NCBI GenBank assembly: GCA_038528235.1
Contig: JBCBEX010000020.1
Span: 1-54,569, forward strand
Reading direction: 5' to 3'
Length of the DNA stretch: 54,569 bases
Origin: JBCBEX01 sp038528235
GTDB taxonomy: Bacteria; Bacteroidota; Rhodothermia; Rhodothermales; Rubricoccaceae
This document shows, one piece after another, positions 32,862-41,195 of this stretch. How positions within the stretch are numbered: the stretch's first letter is position 1; each line of letters starts with the position of its first letter. Made by a program: the position numbers and the translations under genes. The notes under the pieces were generated by a model, which saw nothing but the letters and a program-made list of their open reading frames with translations, was not told the DNA's origin and searched no databases.

Positions 32862-35711
32862 ATGTTGCTACCTCCGCTTGCACGGGCATACGCCCGCCTC
32901 GCCTTCGGACTGAGCCTCGTTCTCGCGTTCGGCGTTGCGCTTAGCACGGCCTCCGCCCAATCGCCGCTCCAGGAAGCCCTGCGTGGCGCCGTGCCGGTGG
33001 ACAAAGGCGCGCTCACGTTGTCGTCCTCCGCGACGGACCTGACCGAGACGCCGTGGGCTGCCCTCCTCGACCCTGCGCTTCGGCCACTCGCAGCAGCGGA
33101 GGAGGCTCGCCGCACCACGGGGCGCTACCCAGCAGCCTGGCAGCCTGAGGCCTTCACCCAGAACCTCGCGGCGACCGTCCAGGCAGACGGCCAGGTGCTC
33201 CTCGACCTCCTCGTGGAGGCACGTGCGCCTGCCGCGCTCGGCGCGGTGCCGGGCGTCGAGGTCCGCACGGTGGTAGGCAATGTGGCCGTAGTCCGCGCGC
33301 CGTCCAGCGCGCTCGTGCCGCTCGCCCAGCGCGATGGCGTCCGTTTCGTAGAGGCCGCCCGTCTCCGCAGCACCCTGAACGATGCCGGACGCGCCGACAT
33401 CCGCGCCGACGTCGTGCACCAGGGCGGCGGCGGACTTCCCCAAGCCTACCGCGGGCGTGGCGTCGTCGTGGGCGTCCTGGACTCCGGCATCGACGTCACC
33501 CACCCCGACTTCTTCGACGCGGGCGGCACGCGCCTGCGCTCGCTGCTGGAGTTCACGGAGGGCGGCGGGCAGGTCGAGTGGACCAAGGCGCAGATCGACG
33601 CCAACCCCGGCGGTGTCACGCAGCGGGACGGCGATGGCGGCCAGGGCCACGGCACGCACGTGATGGGCACCGCAGCCGGCAACGGGGGCTTCTCAGCGAG
33701 CCAGACGGGCATCGCGCCCGAGTCTGACCTCGTCTTTGTCAAGGGCATCCGCAGCCCCACCAGCACGGGCGGCTTCTCCGACGCCGACGTGATCGCAGGC
33801 GTGGACTACATGTTTCGCGCCGCCGGGAGCCAGCCCGCCGTCGTCAACCTGAGCCTCGGCGGCAACTTCGGCCCACTCGATGGCACCTCGCTCTACGAGC
33901 AGTCGCTCAGCGGCCTCACCGGCGAGGGCCGCGTGATCGTCGCGGCGGCCGGCAACTCAGGATTCCAGCTGATCCACGCCGGCGACCAGACGCAGGCCAA
34001 CGTGCTCAACGAGACGCTCTTCTTCGCCAACGACCCGAGCATTGCCCTCGCGAGCATGTGGTACGATTCCGGGACGCTCACCGAGTTCTACATCGGGGCC
34101 TACACGCTCGATGCGTTCGGCGAACTCGTCTACCTCGGCGAGGTCGGCGTCAACGCCGGGCAGGTGCTCGACGGAGGCAACGGCCAGCCGCTCCCCTTAG
34201 TCGTCGACGGCGTCACCCTCGGGTCCGTCGTGATCGACGCCCAGACCACGCAGGACCCGCGCAACGGCGATGGCAACGTGATCTTCGGCATCTTCGGCGA
34301 CCCCCAGAACGGCATCGATGTCAGCCAGACGATCTGGACCATCCTCAGCGTCGGTCCGTCGGGCGGCCGGATGGACATGTGGGCGCTGAGCGGCTCCGAG
34401 TTCTTCGGCGGCGTCATCGGCTTCCCCAGCATCAACGAGATGCCGGGCAACACCATGATGACGATGGGGTCGCCGTCGACGGCGCGCGACGTGATCGCGG
34501 TGGGCTCCTACGTCACCCGGAACCGCTGGGTGGACATCGACGGCGTCGCCAGGGACTGGCTCAACCCCAACCCCGACCGGGACCCGAACAGCCCGCCCGT
34601 GATCCCGGCTATCGGGCAGCGCTCCTACTTCAGCAGCCTGGGCCCCACCCGCGACGGTCGCGTCACGCCCGACATCGCCGCGCCTGGGGAGTTGATCTTC
34701 TCGTCGATGTCGTCGGCGTTGAACGTGGGGGTGGGCGTGCAGCGCCACGAGATCCTGCAGGGCGGGGGCTATAAGAGCCTGCAGGGCACCAGCATGGCAT
34801 CCCCGCACGTCGCCGGCACGATTGCGCTCATGCTGGAGGTGGACCCCACGCTCACGCCCGCGGAGGCCCGCGAGATCATCCAGGCCACGGCGCGGAGCGA
34901 CGGCTTCACGGGCAGCGTCCCGAACAACGGCGTCGGGGCCGGCAAGCTCGACGCGCTCGCCGCCGTGCAGGAGACGATCCGGCGCAACGGTGGCAGCGGC
35001 GGCGGGACGAGCGTGGCCGAGGCCGAACCCAACAACACCATCCCGACTGCACAACCGCTCGGCGGCAGCACCCCCATCACCGTAGCCGGGTCTATCGAGT
35101 CCAGCGACAACGGGGACGTCACGGTTACCTATCAGGGCGGTGTCGTCGATGACTTCGAGGACCTCTTCCGCGTCAGCACGACCACCACGGGGCTCACGCT
35201 CACCCTGAGCGACTACACGCAGGACCTCGACCTCGTCCTCATCGAGGAGGACAACGGAGGCCTCTCCATTGTCGACCTCTCCGCTTCCGTCGAGGCGACG
35301 GAGTCGATCTCAGCGCCAGCGCTGGCGCCGGGGACGTACTATGTCGGCGTGTCGTTCTACGACGGCGAGGGGCAGAGCGGCACCTCGTCCTACCGGCTCG
35401 TCGTGGACGGCGGCTCGCCGGTGGATGCCGAGGACGAGGCCACGGTCGCCTCGCTGACGCTCCACCCCACCTACCCCAACCCAGTCTCGGCTAGCACGAC
35501 GATCGGCTTCGAACTGCCCGAGGCTGCCCCTGTGACGCTCGTCGTGTACGACATGCTCGGCCGTGAGGTCGCGACGGTGCTCGACGGCCCCATGAACGCC
35601 GGGTCGCATGCCATGCCGTTCGATGCCTCGCGGCTGGCCAGTGGAGTTTATGTCTACCGGCTCCGTGCTGGAGCCGAGACCCGAACGCGCTCCTTCGTGG
35701 TGACGCGGTAG
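32862..35711 (+). CDS. secreted S8 (subtilisin) protease with PPC domain and type IX secretion tail
   Basis: 949 residues. Signal peptide 1-33 (ends STASAQ), a propeptide-like region to about 180, then the catalytic domain: Asp about 207 (GVLDSGIDVTHPDF), His about 263 (GQGHGTHVMGT), oxyanion Asn (AAAGNSG) and Ser about 643 (GTSMASPHVAG). A long insert lies between Asn and Ser. After it come a PPC domain (EAEPNNTIPTAQPL...) and the C-terminal sorting tail (YPNPVSASTTIGFELPEA, VYDMLGREV, LASGVYVYRL). That tail is the type IX secretion (Por) signal of Bacteroidota and Rhodothermota, so the enzyme is probably exported to the cell surface or medium. ATG 32862 is preferred to 32745 because it begins the signal peptide. 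Confidence 0.92.
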   Translation: MLLPPLARAYARLAFGLSLVLAFGVALSTASAQSPLQEALRGAVPVDKGALTLSSSATDLTETPWAALLDPALRPLAAAEEARRTTGRYPAAWQPEAFTQNLAATVQADGQVLLDLLVEARAPAALGAVPGVEVRTVVGNVAVVRAPSSALVPLAQRDGVRFVEAARLRSTLNDAGRADIRADVVHQGGGGLPQAYRGRGVVVGVLDSGIDVTHPDFFDAGGTRLRSLLEFTEGGGQVEWTKAQIDANPGGVTQRDGDGGQGHGTHVMGTAAGNGGFSASQTGIAPESDLVFVKGIRSPTSTGGFSDADVIAGVDYMFRAAGSQPAVVNLSLGGNFGPLDGTSLYEQSLSGLTGEGRVIVAAAGNSGFQLIHAGDQTQANVLNETLFFANDPSIALASMWYDSGTLTEFYIGAYTLDAFGELVYLGEVGVNAGQVLDGGNGQPLPLVVDGVTLGSVVIDAQTTQDPRNGDGNVIFGIFGDPQNGIDVSQTIWTILSVGPSGGRMDMWALSGSEFFGGVIGFPSINEMPGNTMMTMGSPSTARDVIAVGSYVTRNRWVDIDGVARDWLNPNPDRDPNSPPVIPAIGQRSYFSSLGPTRDGRVTPDIAAPGELIFSSMSSALNVGVGVQRHEILQGGGYKSLQGTSMASPHVAGTIALMLEVDPTLTPAEAREIIQATARSDGFTGSVPNNGVGAGKLDALAAVQETIRRNGGSGGGTSVAEAEPNNTIPTAQPLGGSTPITVAGSIESSDNGDVTVTYQGGVVDDFEDLFRVSTTTTGLTLTLSDYTQDLDLVLIEEDNGGLSIVDLSASVEATESISAPALAPGTYYVGVSFYDGEGQSGTSSYRLVVDGGSPVDAEDEATVASLTLHPTYPNPVSASTTIGFELPEAAPVTLVVYDMLGREVATVLDGPMNAGSHAMPFDASRLASGVYVYRLRAGAETRTRSFVVTR

Positions 35712-35726
35712 CCCTCCAGCCAAATC

Positions 35727-35763
35727 GCACGGCTGGGGAGGCTGTGGCGCTCCCCAGCCGTGC
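35727..35763 (+). terminator. strong 14-bp hairpin terminator after the S8 protease
   Basis: GCACGGCTGGGGAG (35727-35740) pairs perfectly with CTCCCCAGCCGTGC (35750-35763), loop nine bases, 16 bases after the protease stop. The following sequence is only moderately T-rich (AGGTTGGTTGTCTC). It also faces the small convergent gene and may act in both directions. Confidence 0.7.
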
Positions 35764-35870
35764 AGGTTGGTTGTCTCTCGCCCCGGTGACCCACGAGATG
35801 CCTCAAACAATGGAAGGGCCAGCGCGTCGAGCTGCGCTGACCCTTCGCGGGACGTCGGGGAGTCGGGCGT

Positions 35871-36113
35871 CTACGCCGTCGCCTGCGTGCGCATGGCGGT
35901 GAGGAGGTCGGCGACCTCGGCAGGCGTCGGGAGCGGCTCGTCAGTCGCGTCGAGGACGAAGCGGGCCAGCGCGTCGCGCTCTTCGGTCGTGGCGTCGGTG
36001 TCGTCGAGCAGCGCGCCGAACTCGGCCCAGCGGGCCTCGGTGATCTGACCGGCTACGTAGCGCAGAAACAAGAGCGAAAGGGCAGGGCGAGCTGCATGAA
36101 CGGAGGGAGTCAT
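35871..36113 (-). CDS. small hypothetical protein, 80 aa, helical and acidic
   Basis: MTPSVHAARPALSLLFLRYV is followed by an acidic helical stretch (GALLDDTDATTEERDALARF) and TPAEVADLLTAMRTQATA. Codon use is consistent with a real gene. It contains no Cys, no signal peptide and no membrane helix of normal length. It resembles small helical proteins found in many bacteria, but no family can be assigned. It converges on the protease gene with the strong hairpin between. Confidence 0.5.
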   Translation of the reverse strand: MTPSVHAARPALSLLFLRYVAGQITEARWAEFGALLDDTDATTEERDALARFVLDATDEPLPTPAEVADLLTAMRTQATA

Positions 36114-36324
36114 GGGGGTGAAGGTCGAATGAAGGAGGACCGTATCCCCCTGTTGTCAAGATGCGTGCCAAGACGCCCGCTCCGCCGCTACCGAGTGCGT
36201 GCGAACGCCCAGGACTTCGGCAAACCGCCTCAGCAGCCCTGGGACCTCGCCCTCGGCGCGCGACAACGAGGAGGCGCACGCGTGATTGGCCTTCCGAATG
36301 TGCGGGCGGCCTCGTACTTTTTCC

Positions 36325-36447
36325 CCAGCGTCGTCCACAACGAGGTCGCCTCGTTGACCTTGCGGCGACGCTGGCCTCCCGGCATCCACTCACCGGACGT
36401 TTCCGGCCTTCGCGCCACGCTCGCATACCACCCGAGCGTGGCGTTTT
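36325..36447 (+). ncRNA. candidate structured small RNA with terminator, about 120 nt
   Basis: The stretch folds into consecutive perfect stems. An outer 9-bp stem, CCAGCGTCG (36325-36333) with CGACGCTGG (36366-36374), encloses an 8-bp hairpin, CAACGAGG-TCG-CCTCGTTG (36338-36356). A 5-bp hairpin follows, CCGGA-CGTT-TCCGG (36393-36406), and then an 11-bp terminator with a T-run. A box TACTTTTT (36315-36322), close to the Bacteroidota -7 consensus TAnnTTTG, ends a few bases before the first stem, where transcription would start. No protein-coding frame on the plus strand is credible. It does not match tRNA, 6S, SRP or RNase P features that I know. Confidence 0.55.
36413..36447 (+). terminator. 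11-bp hairpin with T-run (plus strand)
   Basis: CGCCACGCTCG (36413-36423) and CGAGCGTGGCG (36433-36443) are perfect complements around a nine-base loop, followed by TTTT. No plus-strand protein gene precedes it, so it most simply ends the small RNA just upstream. On the minus strand, 57 bases past the histidine kinase stop, the stem has no T-run. Confidence 0.7.
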
Positions 36448-36499
36448 CTGTGTGGGCTCAGGCTCGGCTGTCAACGCGTCGGCGCTTCACTGTGACGCC

Positions 36500-38731
36500 T
36501 CATCGAGACGTGACGGGCGGTGCCAACGACGGGAGCGTGATCCGCGGAACGGGCGGCTCCACGGAGGCCCCATCAGCCGCAGCAACGCGCTGCGTCGGGC
36601 GGTAGTCTGAGGTCACGGGCGTAGGCAGGGTGACGCGGCAGAGCGTTCCGTGTCCGTGCTGGCTCTGGATGTCGAGTTGGCCCTGCATGCGCTCCACGAG
36701 GAGGTCGGCCAGCGTGAGTCCAAGCCCCGCCCCGGACGAGCCGCTGCGGCTGCTGGTCGAGCGCGCCCGGCGGAACGGCGTGCGGGCCGTCGGCAGGAAT
36801 GTCGCCGCCATGCCGCAGCCGGTGTCCTCGATTTCGACCTGGACGCGGGTGCCCAAGGCTCGGACGCGCAGCTCGACGTAGCCGCTGGTCGTGAAATCGA
36901 TCGCGTTGGCGAGCAGTTGCCCGAGCACCCGTGTCAGGGCGCGTGGGTCGGCCAGCACCATCGTGTGTTCGGGGGGCGGCTTCACGATGAAGCGGAGCCC
37001 CTGCTCCTCGGCTAGCGGTGCGTAGGTCCGCTCTGCATCGGCGAGCAGGGGCAGCAGCGGCAAGGGTTCGGCAGCCAGCGAGCCCGACTGGCTGCCGAGC
37101 CGCGCGAGTTCGTAGACGGCCTCGATGGTGCGCGAGAGCTGCTGGCCGCTTTTGCGGATGACGCCGAGTTGTTCTAGATCCTCGCCCTGGAGCGTACCAG
37201 CCAGCAGTTCGGCGTAGCCCAGGATGCTCGTCAGCGGCGTGCGTACCTCTTGGTTGAGGCCTGTCATGAGCCCGCTCACGAGCGTGGCGCGCCCCTCGGC
37301 AGCCGTCTGGGCGGTCTGAGCAGACCGCATGGCCTCGGCTTGTTTGGTCACGTCGTGGGCACACACGAGCACCGCGTTTTTGCCCTGAAAGGTAGTTGGA
37401 GCCGCCTGGAGATCGACGACCCGGACCTCTCGGTCTGCTCCGACTACGCGGATACGGAGCGCCTCGTCAGCCGGAGCGCGGTCTGCGGCCGACACGTGAC
37501 CGTCGAGGAACGCCGTCACCTCCGCTTGCATCTCCACGGGGACGAGGTCGCGGAGCGGCTTCCCAACGAGCGCGGCGTCGTGCCCGCCGAGCTGGTGCGC
37601 CGCCGGGTTGGCGAATGCGACGGCGCCGTCGAGACAAACGAAGAGCGGCAGCGGGGCGGCGTCCAGGAGCGTCGTGCGCGCGGAGGCCTGGGTCCGGCGG
37701 TCACGTTCGAGCACGGCACCGAAGGCCTCGGCTGCTGCGCGGAGGGCCTCCTCCTCAGCGGGGTCCAGGGCGAGCGCCTCGCGCGCGTAGTCGAAGCAAA
37801 GGAAGCCTGCCCACGTCTGGTCGATCACGATCGGAGCTACGGCCACACCGCGCGCCTGCTTAGCGTCGAGAAAGGCGCGCTCTGGCTCCGCGAGCGTCGA
37901 GTAGGACGCACACAGGCAACGGCCCGACTCGAGCACGTCGGCCCAGCGCTGAAGGCCATCGGCGGCGTAGTCCAGGCGCGCAGGCACCGCTGACGCCTCG
38001 CCGCTCCAGGCGAACGACTGCTCCGCCACGAGGCTTCCGTCGGCGCGGTGGTTGATGTAGACCTGCACGGCCTGCGCGCCTGCGGTCTCGGCCAGATGTT
38101 GGAGGGCCTGCGCGGCCTCGTTCTGCCAATCGTCGGCCCGCAGGAAGCGCTCGGCGGTCGTCCCGACGGCGCGGGCGAAGGCATCGTGGCGCGCGTTGCG
38201 CTGGGCACGAACCTCGGCCGCGGCGACCTTGCGCTGGGCGCTGCGCTCGCTCTCGGCCATGGCCGCGAGGTCGGTGAGCAGCGTGAGCCCATCGTCGCTG
38301 AGCTCGCGCGGAACGGCGTCGAAGAGCTTCAGCACGCCGATCGTGTAGCCCTCGGCGCTCTTGAGCGGAGCGCTCGCGTAGAAGCGCACGCTCGGGTGGC
38401 CGCGCAGCGCATGGCCGGCGAAGCGCTCGTCGTGGTAGGCGTCTTCGGTGAAGAGCGGGATTTTTTCCCCGGCCACGGGCTGGACGAGCGACCGGCGCAG
38501 GGCGGCAACCTCGGGATCGGAAGGCGCCGTTGCGAGATCACCGAGCCCTCGGCTAGCCACGAGCCGCCGGTCCCCGCTCTCGATGGTCACCAGGGCGACG
38601 CGCTCCACGGCAAACAGCATCCCCGCTAGGCGGACAACGCGTTCGAGGGGCTGTTCTTGCGGGGCGTCGGGGACGAAGAACCGACGCAGCGCATCGGCAC
38701 GCTGGTGGGAGGCGTGAGGCCGAGTTGGCAT
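36500..38731 (-). CDS. GAF/PAS sensor histidine-kinase homologue lacking the phospho-His
   Basis: 743 residues from ATG 38731: GAF-like domains at about 20-190 and 220-370 (ERVALVTIESGDRRLVASRG; FLCFDYAREALALDP), a PAS domain about 385-470, HisKA about 480-545 and HATPase_c to about 700 (QLLANAIDFTTSGYV, EDTGCGMAA, GAGLGLTLADLLVERMQ). In HisKA the consensus 'SHElRTPL' reads NQEVRTPLTSIL: the phospho-accepting His is Gln494, codon CAA at 37250-37252. ATP-binding motifs remain. It may regulate another kinase or act as a phosphatase-like sensor. It is soluble, with no membrane helix. No response regulator is adjacent. Confidence 0.85.
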   Translation of the reverse strand: MPTRPHASHQRADALRRFFVPDAPQEQPLERVVRLAGMLFAVERVALVTIESGDRRLVASRGLGDLATAPSDPEVAALRRSLVQPVAGEKIPLFTEDAYHDERFAGHALRGHPSVRFYASAPLKSAEGYTIGVLKLFDAVPRELSDDGLTLLTDLAAMAESERSAQRKVAAAEVRAQRNARHDAFARAVGTTAERFLRADDWQNEAAQALQHLAETAGAQAVQVYINHRADGSLVAEQSFAWSGEASAVPARLDYAADGLQRWADVLESGRCLCASYSTLAEPERAFLDAKQARGVAVAPIVIDQTWAGFLCFDYAREALALDPAEEEALRAAAEAFGAVLERDRRTQASARTTLLDAAPLPLFVCLDGAVAFANPAAHQLGGHDAALVGKPLRDLVPVEMQAEVTAFLDGHVSAADRAPADEALRIRVVGADREVRVVDLQAAPTTFQGKNAVLVCAHDVTKQAEAMRSAQTAQTAAEGRATLVSGLMTGLNQEVRTPLTSILGYAELLAGTLQGEDLEQLGVIRKSGQQLSRTIEAVYELARLGSQSGSLAAEPLPLLPLLADAERTYAPLAEEQGLRFIVKPPPEHTMVLADPRALTRVLGQLLANAIDFTTSGYVELRVRALGTRVQVEIEDTGCGMAATFLPTARTPFRRARSTSSRSGSSGAGLGLTLADLLVERMQGQLDIQSQHGHGTLCRVTLPTPVTSDYRPTQRVAAADGASVEPPVPRITLPSLAPPVTSR

Positions 38732-39327
38732 AGGACGGGAGGCTAGGCGGAAGCGACGGGCGGTGGGTCCTCGGCGCCAGAGGGGAAGCAGACAGGTTCG
38801 CGTGCAGTATCGGCGCGCGCGCCTGCCACTAAAAGGCAGACGGAGCCAGCCCAAGACACTTCGCCTATCACCCCCCAAGATTGGTACACAGACGACGGCT
38901 GCGCGCTTGCCAAAGGCGGGTAGCTGCGCACGACTTCCGGCGCTTCACGCCACTCCTCCCGAGGCCGATACCCCACCGAGCCGCGAACGCCCTTGCGAGC
39001 TTTCCCGCGTGTGTGGGCTGTGCCATGCCGCGCGCTGCCGGGTACTGCGGCCCGAACCCGAAGCGAAATTGCTTCACCATGTTTCCAATTGGAACGCGTG
39101 CCTTATGTTGGCGGCTGTGCCTAGCGTTTCTCTCCGTGTGCTCTGATAGCGCTTCCAGCGCCGTACGTCGCTGAGAGGCGATGAACCAAGGGTGTGCATC
39201 CTGCGAAAATGCAGAAGGTTGGAGCCTTTCGCACTACGCCCTCGTTGAGCGCCGCTCATCCGCACCGATGTCCCAACAACCGATGCCCCCACATCGGCAC
39301 TGCCTAGATCCACCACGACCTCGTCTC
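38732..39327. other. 596-base divergent intergenic region
   Basis: It lies between the GAF/PAS kinase (minus) and the lytic transglycosylase (plus). No gene is supported. The last 220 bases would be a long 5' leader of the transglycosylase mRNA if the promoter at 39083-39111 is real. A small hairpin (CTGC-GAAAAT-GCAG) lies near 39206. No riboswitch family is recognised. Confidence 0.45.
39083..39111 (+). promoter_or_regulatory. candidate promoter with overlapping 12-bp palindromic operator
   Basis: TTCCAATTGGAA (39083-39094) is a perfect 12-bp palindrome in an otherwise GC-rich stretch, followed nine bases later by TATGTTGG (39104-39111), close to TAnnTTTG. A regulator binding the palindrome would overlap polymerase contacts. 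The downstream gene is the lytic transglycosylase at 39328. Confidence 0.35.
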
Positions 39328-40422
39328 ATGCCGCGCCCTGCAGACTTCCTGTGCACGCTCCCCGCTGTCGTGCTCGCGGCCCTGCTGCTTGCAGCCCCTC
39401 CCGCTTCAGCTTCGGTTCCGTCCGCGCTACCGGTGTACGAAGCAGACGCCCGCGGCGATGAGCCACGCACTGATCGTCCTGGCGATGAGCCGCGCACCGA
39501 TCGCCCCGGCGATGGCAACGCCCCCGCCTGGGCGCGCCAGATCGTCGAGACCGAGCGACTGCTCGGTGACATCGAAGCGGCGGAGTCGCTCGGGGACACC
39601 CGGCACGCAGCCGACCTCGCCGCGGAGGCGATGGTGCTAGCCCATGCCCTTGCCGCCGACCCCTACCTGCTCCGCGACGCCGAGACGCGCCTCCTCGTTC
39701 TCGACGCCCAGGCCGCCTACGAGCGCCACCACGGCGCCGTCGCCACGCTCGCCCTCTCGGCCGTCGACTTCCAGCGGCTGCGCACCGACGCCCTCGCCGA
39801 CCTGAACCTCGACGGCGGCCCGCTCGACCTGCACCTGCACCTCGAGACGACGGCCTCGCTCTTCCTGAGCAACGTCTTCAACGCACCCGATTCGTTCGCG
39901 TCGAGCATCGAGCGCAAGACGGCGCAGCTTCAGCGCTACGCGGGCTACCAGGACCGCATCCGTGCCCGCGGCGAGCGCTACTTCCCGATGATCGAGCGCA
40001 TCTTCCGCGAGGAAGGCGTGCCGACGGAATTGAAGTACCTCGCCGTCGTGGAGAGCGCACTCAACCCGCAGGCCGTCAGCCCGATGGGCGCCGCTGGGAT
40101 GTGGCAGTTCATGAAAGGCACGGGCCGCCTCTACGGCCTCAGCCACCGCGATCGCTTCCGACCCGAGAAGTCGACGCGCGCCGCGGCTCAGCACCTCCGC
40201 GACCTCTCGGAGATGTTCGACGGCGACTGGCAACTCGCGCTCGCGGGCTACAACTGCGGGCCCTACCTCGTGCAGCGGCTCGCCCGCCGCGCCACCGCGC
40301 GCCTCGGCCGCCCAGCTACGTTCTGGGACATCTACGGCTCGCTCCCGCGCGAGACGCGCAACTATGTCCCGACCTACATCGCGACCGTCAAGGCGTTCGA
40401 GTCGCCCCGCGCCGAGAGCTAG
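39328..40422 (+). CDS. lytic transglycosylase (Slt/MltD catalytic domain)
   Basis: 364 residues. Signal peptide 1-29 (AALLLAAPPASAS), a charged linker with a duplicated GDEPRTDRP unit, a helical region, then the goose-lysozyme-like SLT domain: the catalytic Glu in LAVVESALNPQAVSPMGAAGMWQFM, then GRLYGLSHRDRFRPEKSTRAAAQHL, ALAGYNCGP and RETRNYVPTYIATVKAF. It cleaves peptidoglycan between MurNAc and GlcNAc in the periplasm. There is no LysM domain, unlike MltD. ATG 39328 gives the signal peptide; the frame is open further upstream. Confidence 0.88.
   Translation: MPRPADFLCTLPAVVLAALLLAAPPASASVPSALPVYEADARGDEPRTDRPGDEPRTDRPGDGNAPAWARQIVETERLLGDIEAAESLGDTRHAADLAAEAMVLAHALAADPYLLRDAETRLLVLDAQAAYERHHGAVATLALSAVDFQRLRTDALADLNLDGGPLDLHLHLETTASLFLSNVFNAPDSFASSIERKTAQLQRYAGYQDRIRARGERYFPMIERIFREEGVPTELKYLAVVESALNPQAVSPMGAAGMWQFMKGTGRLYGLSHRDRFRPEKSTRAAAQHLRDLSEMFDGDWQLALAGYNCGPYLVQRLARRATARLGRPATFWDIYGSLPRETRNYVPTYIATVKAFESPRAES
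39454..39507 (+). repeat. 27-bp tandem repeat inside the transglycosylase gene
   Basis: Two 27-base units (39454-39480 and 39481-39507), starting GGCGATGAGCCRCGCAC, encode GDEPRTDRP twice and run into a partial third (GDGN). They differ at four positions. The repeat lies in the linker just after the signal peptide, where length changes would be tolerated. Confidence 0.8.
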
Positions 40423-40436
40423 CCGCGCTCAGACCG

Positions 40437-40928
40437 TCACGGCGAGGGCACGTTGCCCGGCACCGCGCTGAACGTCGCCTCGACCGTGACGACGCGCTCG
40501 TTGCCCTCATCGTCGTACTGGGTGAGCATAGCGGAGAGCGAGCCGGAGACGGCATCGTCCGCCACGCTCGCCAGCGTGAGCGTACCGCCCTCGGCCATGG
40601 CTGAGAACGCCGGGCCGGCGTCGTGGTCGTCCCAGTGGTAGACCGTCACCCGCGCGCCGCTGCCCACCTCGATGGTGCCCTCCGCGAGCGCGTTGAACGC
40701 AACGATTTCGACGTAGGAGAACGGCGCCCCGTCGTGCGCCCAGGAACTGCCATCGAGCGGGGCCGTGGCGAGCGCCATCACGCCCATGCCTTCCATGCCA
40801 GGGAGGAAGTAGGCCGTGCCCTCGAACGAGGCCGGCGCGCCGTCGCCGCTGAGCGTGACGGCCGACGAGCCGGTGTGATCGTCGGCAAACGGTAGAGCGA
40901 GAAGCAAGAGGGCTGCGAGGAGACGCAT
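40437..40928 (-). CDS. secreted beta-rich hypothetical protein, 163 aa
   Basis: Signal peptide MRLLAALLLLALPFAD, then a beta-strand-rich domain (SAVTLSGDGAPASFEGTAYF, ARVTVYHWDDHDAGPAFSAM, GTLTLASVADDAVSGSLSAM, VVTVEATFSAVPGNVPSP). The pattern resembles small periplasmic beta-sandwich proteins of unknown function. No Cys are present. It converges on the transglycosylase with a 14-base gap. ATG 40928 is preferred because the longer frame (to 41411) has no signal peptide and crosses a tandem repeat. Confidence 0.7.
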   Translation of the reverse strand: MRLLAALLLLALPFADDHTGSSAVTLSGDGAPASFEGTAYFLPGMEGMGVMALATAPLDGSSWAHDGAPFSYVEIVAFNALAEGTIEVGSGARVTVYHWDDHDAGPAFSAMAEGGTLTLASVADDAVSGSLSAMLTQYDDEGNERVVTVEATFSAVPGNVPSP

Positions 40929-40938
40929 GACGAGGACC

Positions 40939-40974
40939 GTGTGGACGTGTGGACGTGTGGACGTGTGGACGTGG
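40939..40974 (-). repeat. GTGTGGAC tandem repeat, four copies, upstream of the secreted-protein gene
   Basis: Four exact 8-base units (40939-40970) plus half a unit lie ten bases before the start of the gene at 40437-40928. On that gene's strand the unit reads GTCCACAC. Such 8-base arrays can slip; here it would change 5' leader or promoter length, not the protein. Confidence 0.85.
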
Positions 40975-41106
40975 AAAGTAGTCAACCACTCCCACGCGGC
41001 TGCGGGCGGGTGTGGATCACCTCGCCCACCTTGCCTCCCCCAAGGACCACGGACACCGACTCGCCCTCGTCGCCCCCACCTTATCTCGGCAGTCCTCCCG
41101 AGCCGG

Positions 41107-41195
41107 CCAAAAAACATCCCGCCCGGCCTGTTACGACCGGGCGGGACGGCAAGCAGTGCGGTGCACTGTTGTTGAGAGTCACCCCGAAGGGTGCT
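41107..41195 (-). ncRNA. candidate structured small RNA, about 88 nt, divergent from argG
   Basis: Read on the minus strand: a box TATATTGG (41206-41199; close to TAnnTTTG) is followed by a hairpin CACCC-TTCG-GGGTG (41193-41180) with a C(UUCG)G tetraloop. Next come a hairpin CAGTGC-ACC-GCACTG (41168-41154) and a 10-bp terminator stem, TCCCGCCCGG with CCGGGCGGGA (41146-41117), followed by TG and TTTTTT (41114-41109). No minus-strand gene lies upstream that needs this terminator, since argG is transcribed the other way. A short open frame crosses the region but breaks no structure and has no homology I know. Confidence 0.5.

Noticed and set aside
36096..36605. 169-codon plus-strand frame over the small-RNA candidate
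   Set aside because: It crosses the kinase 3' end and four perfect stems and has no recognisable domain.
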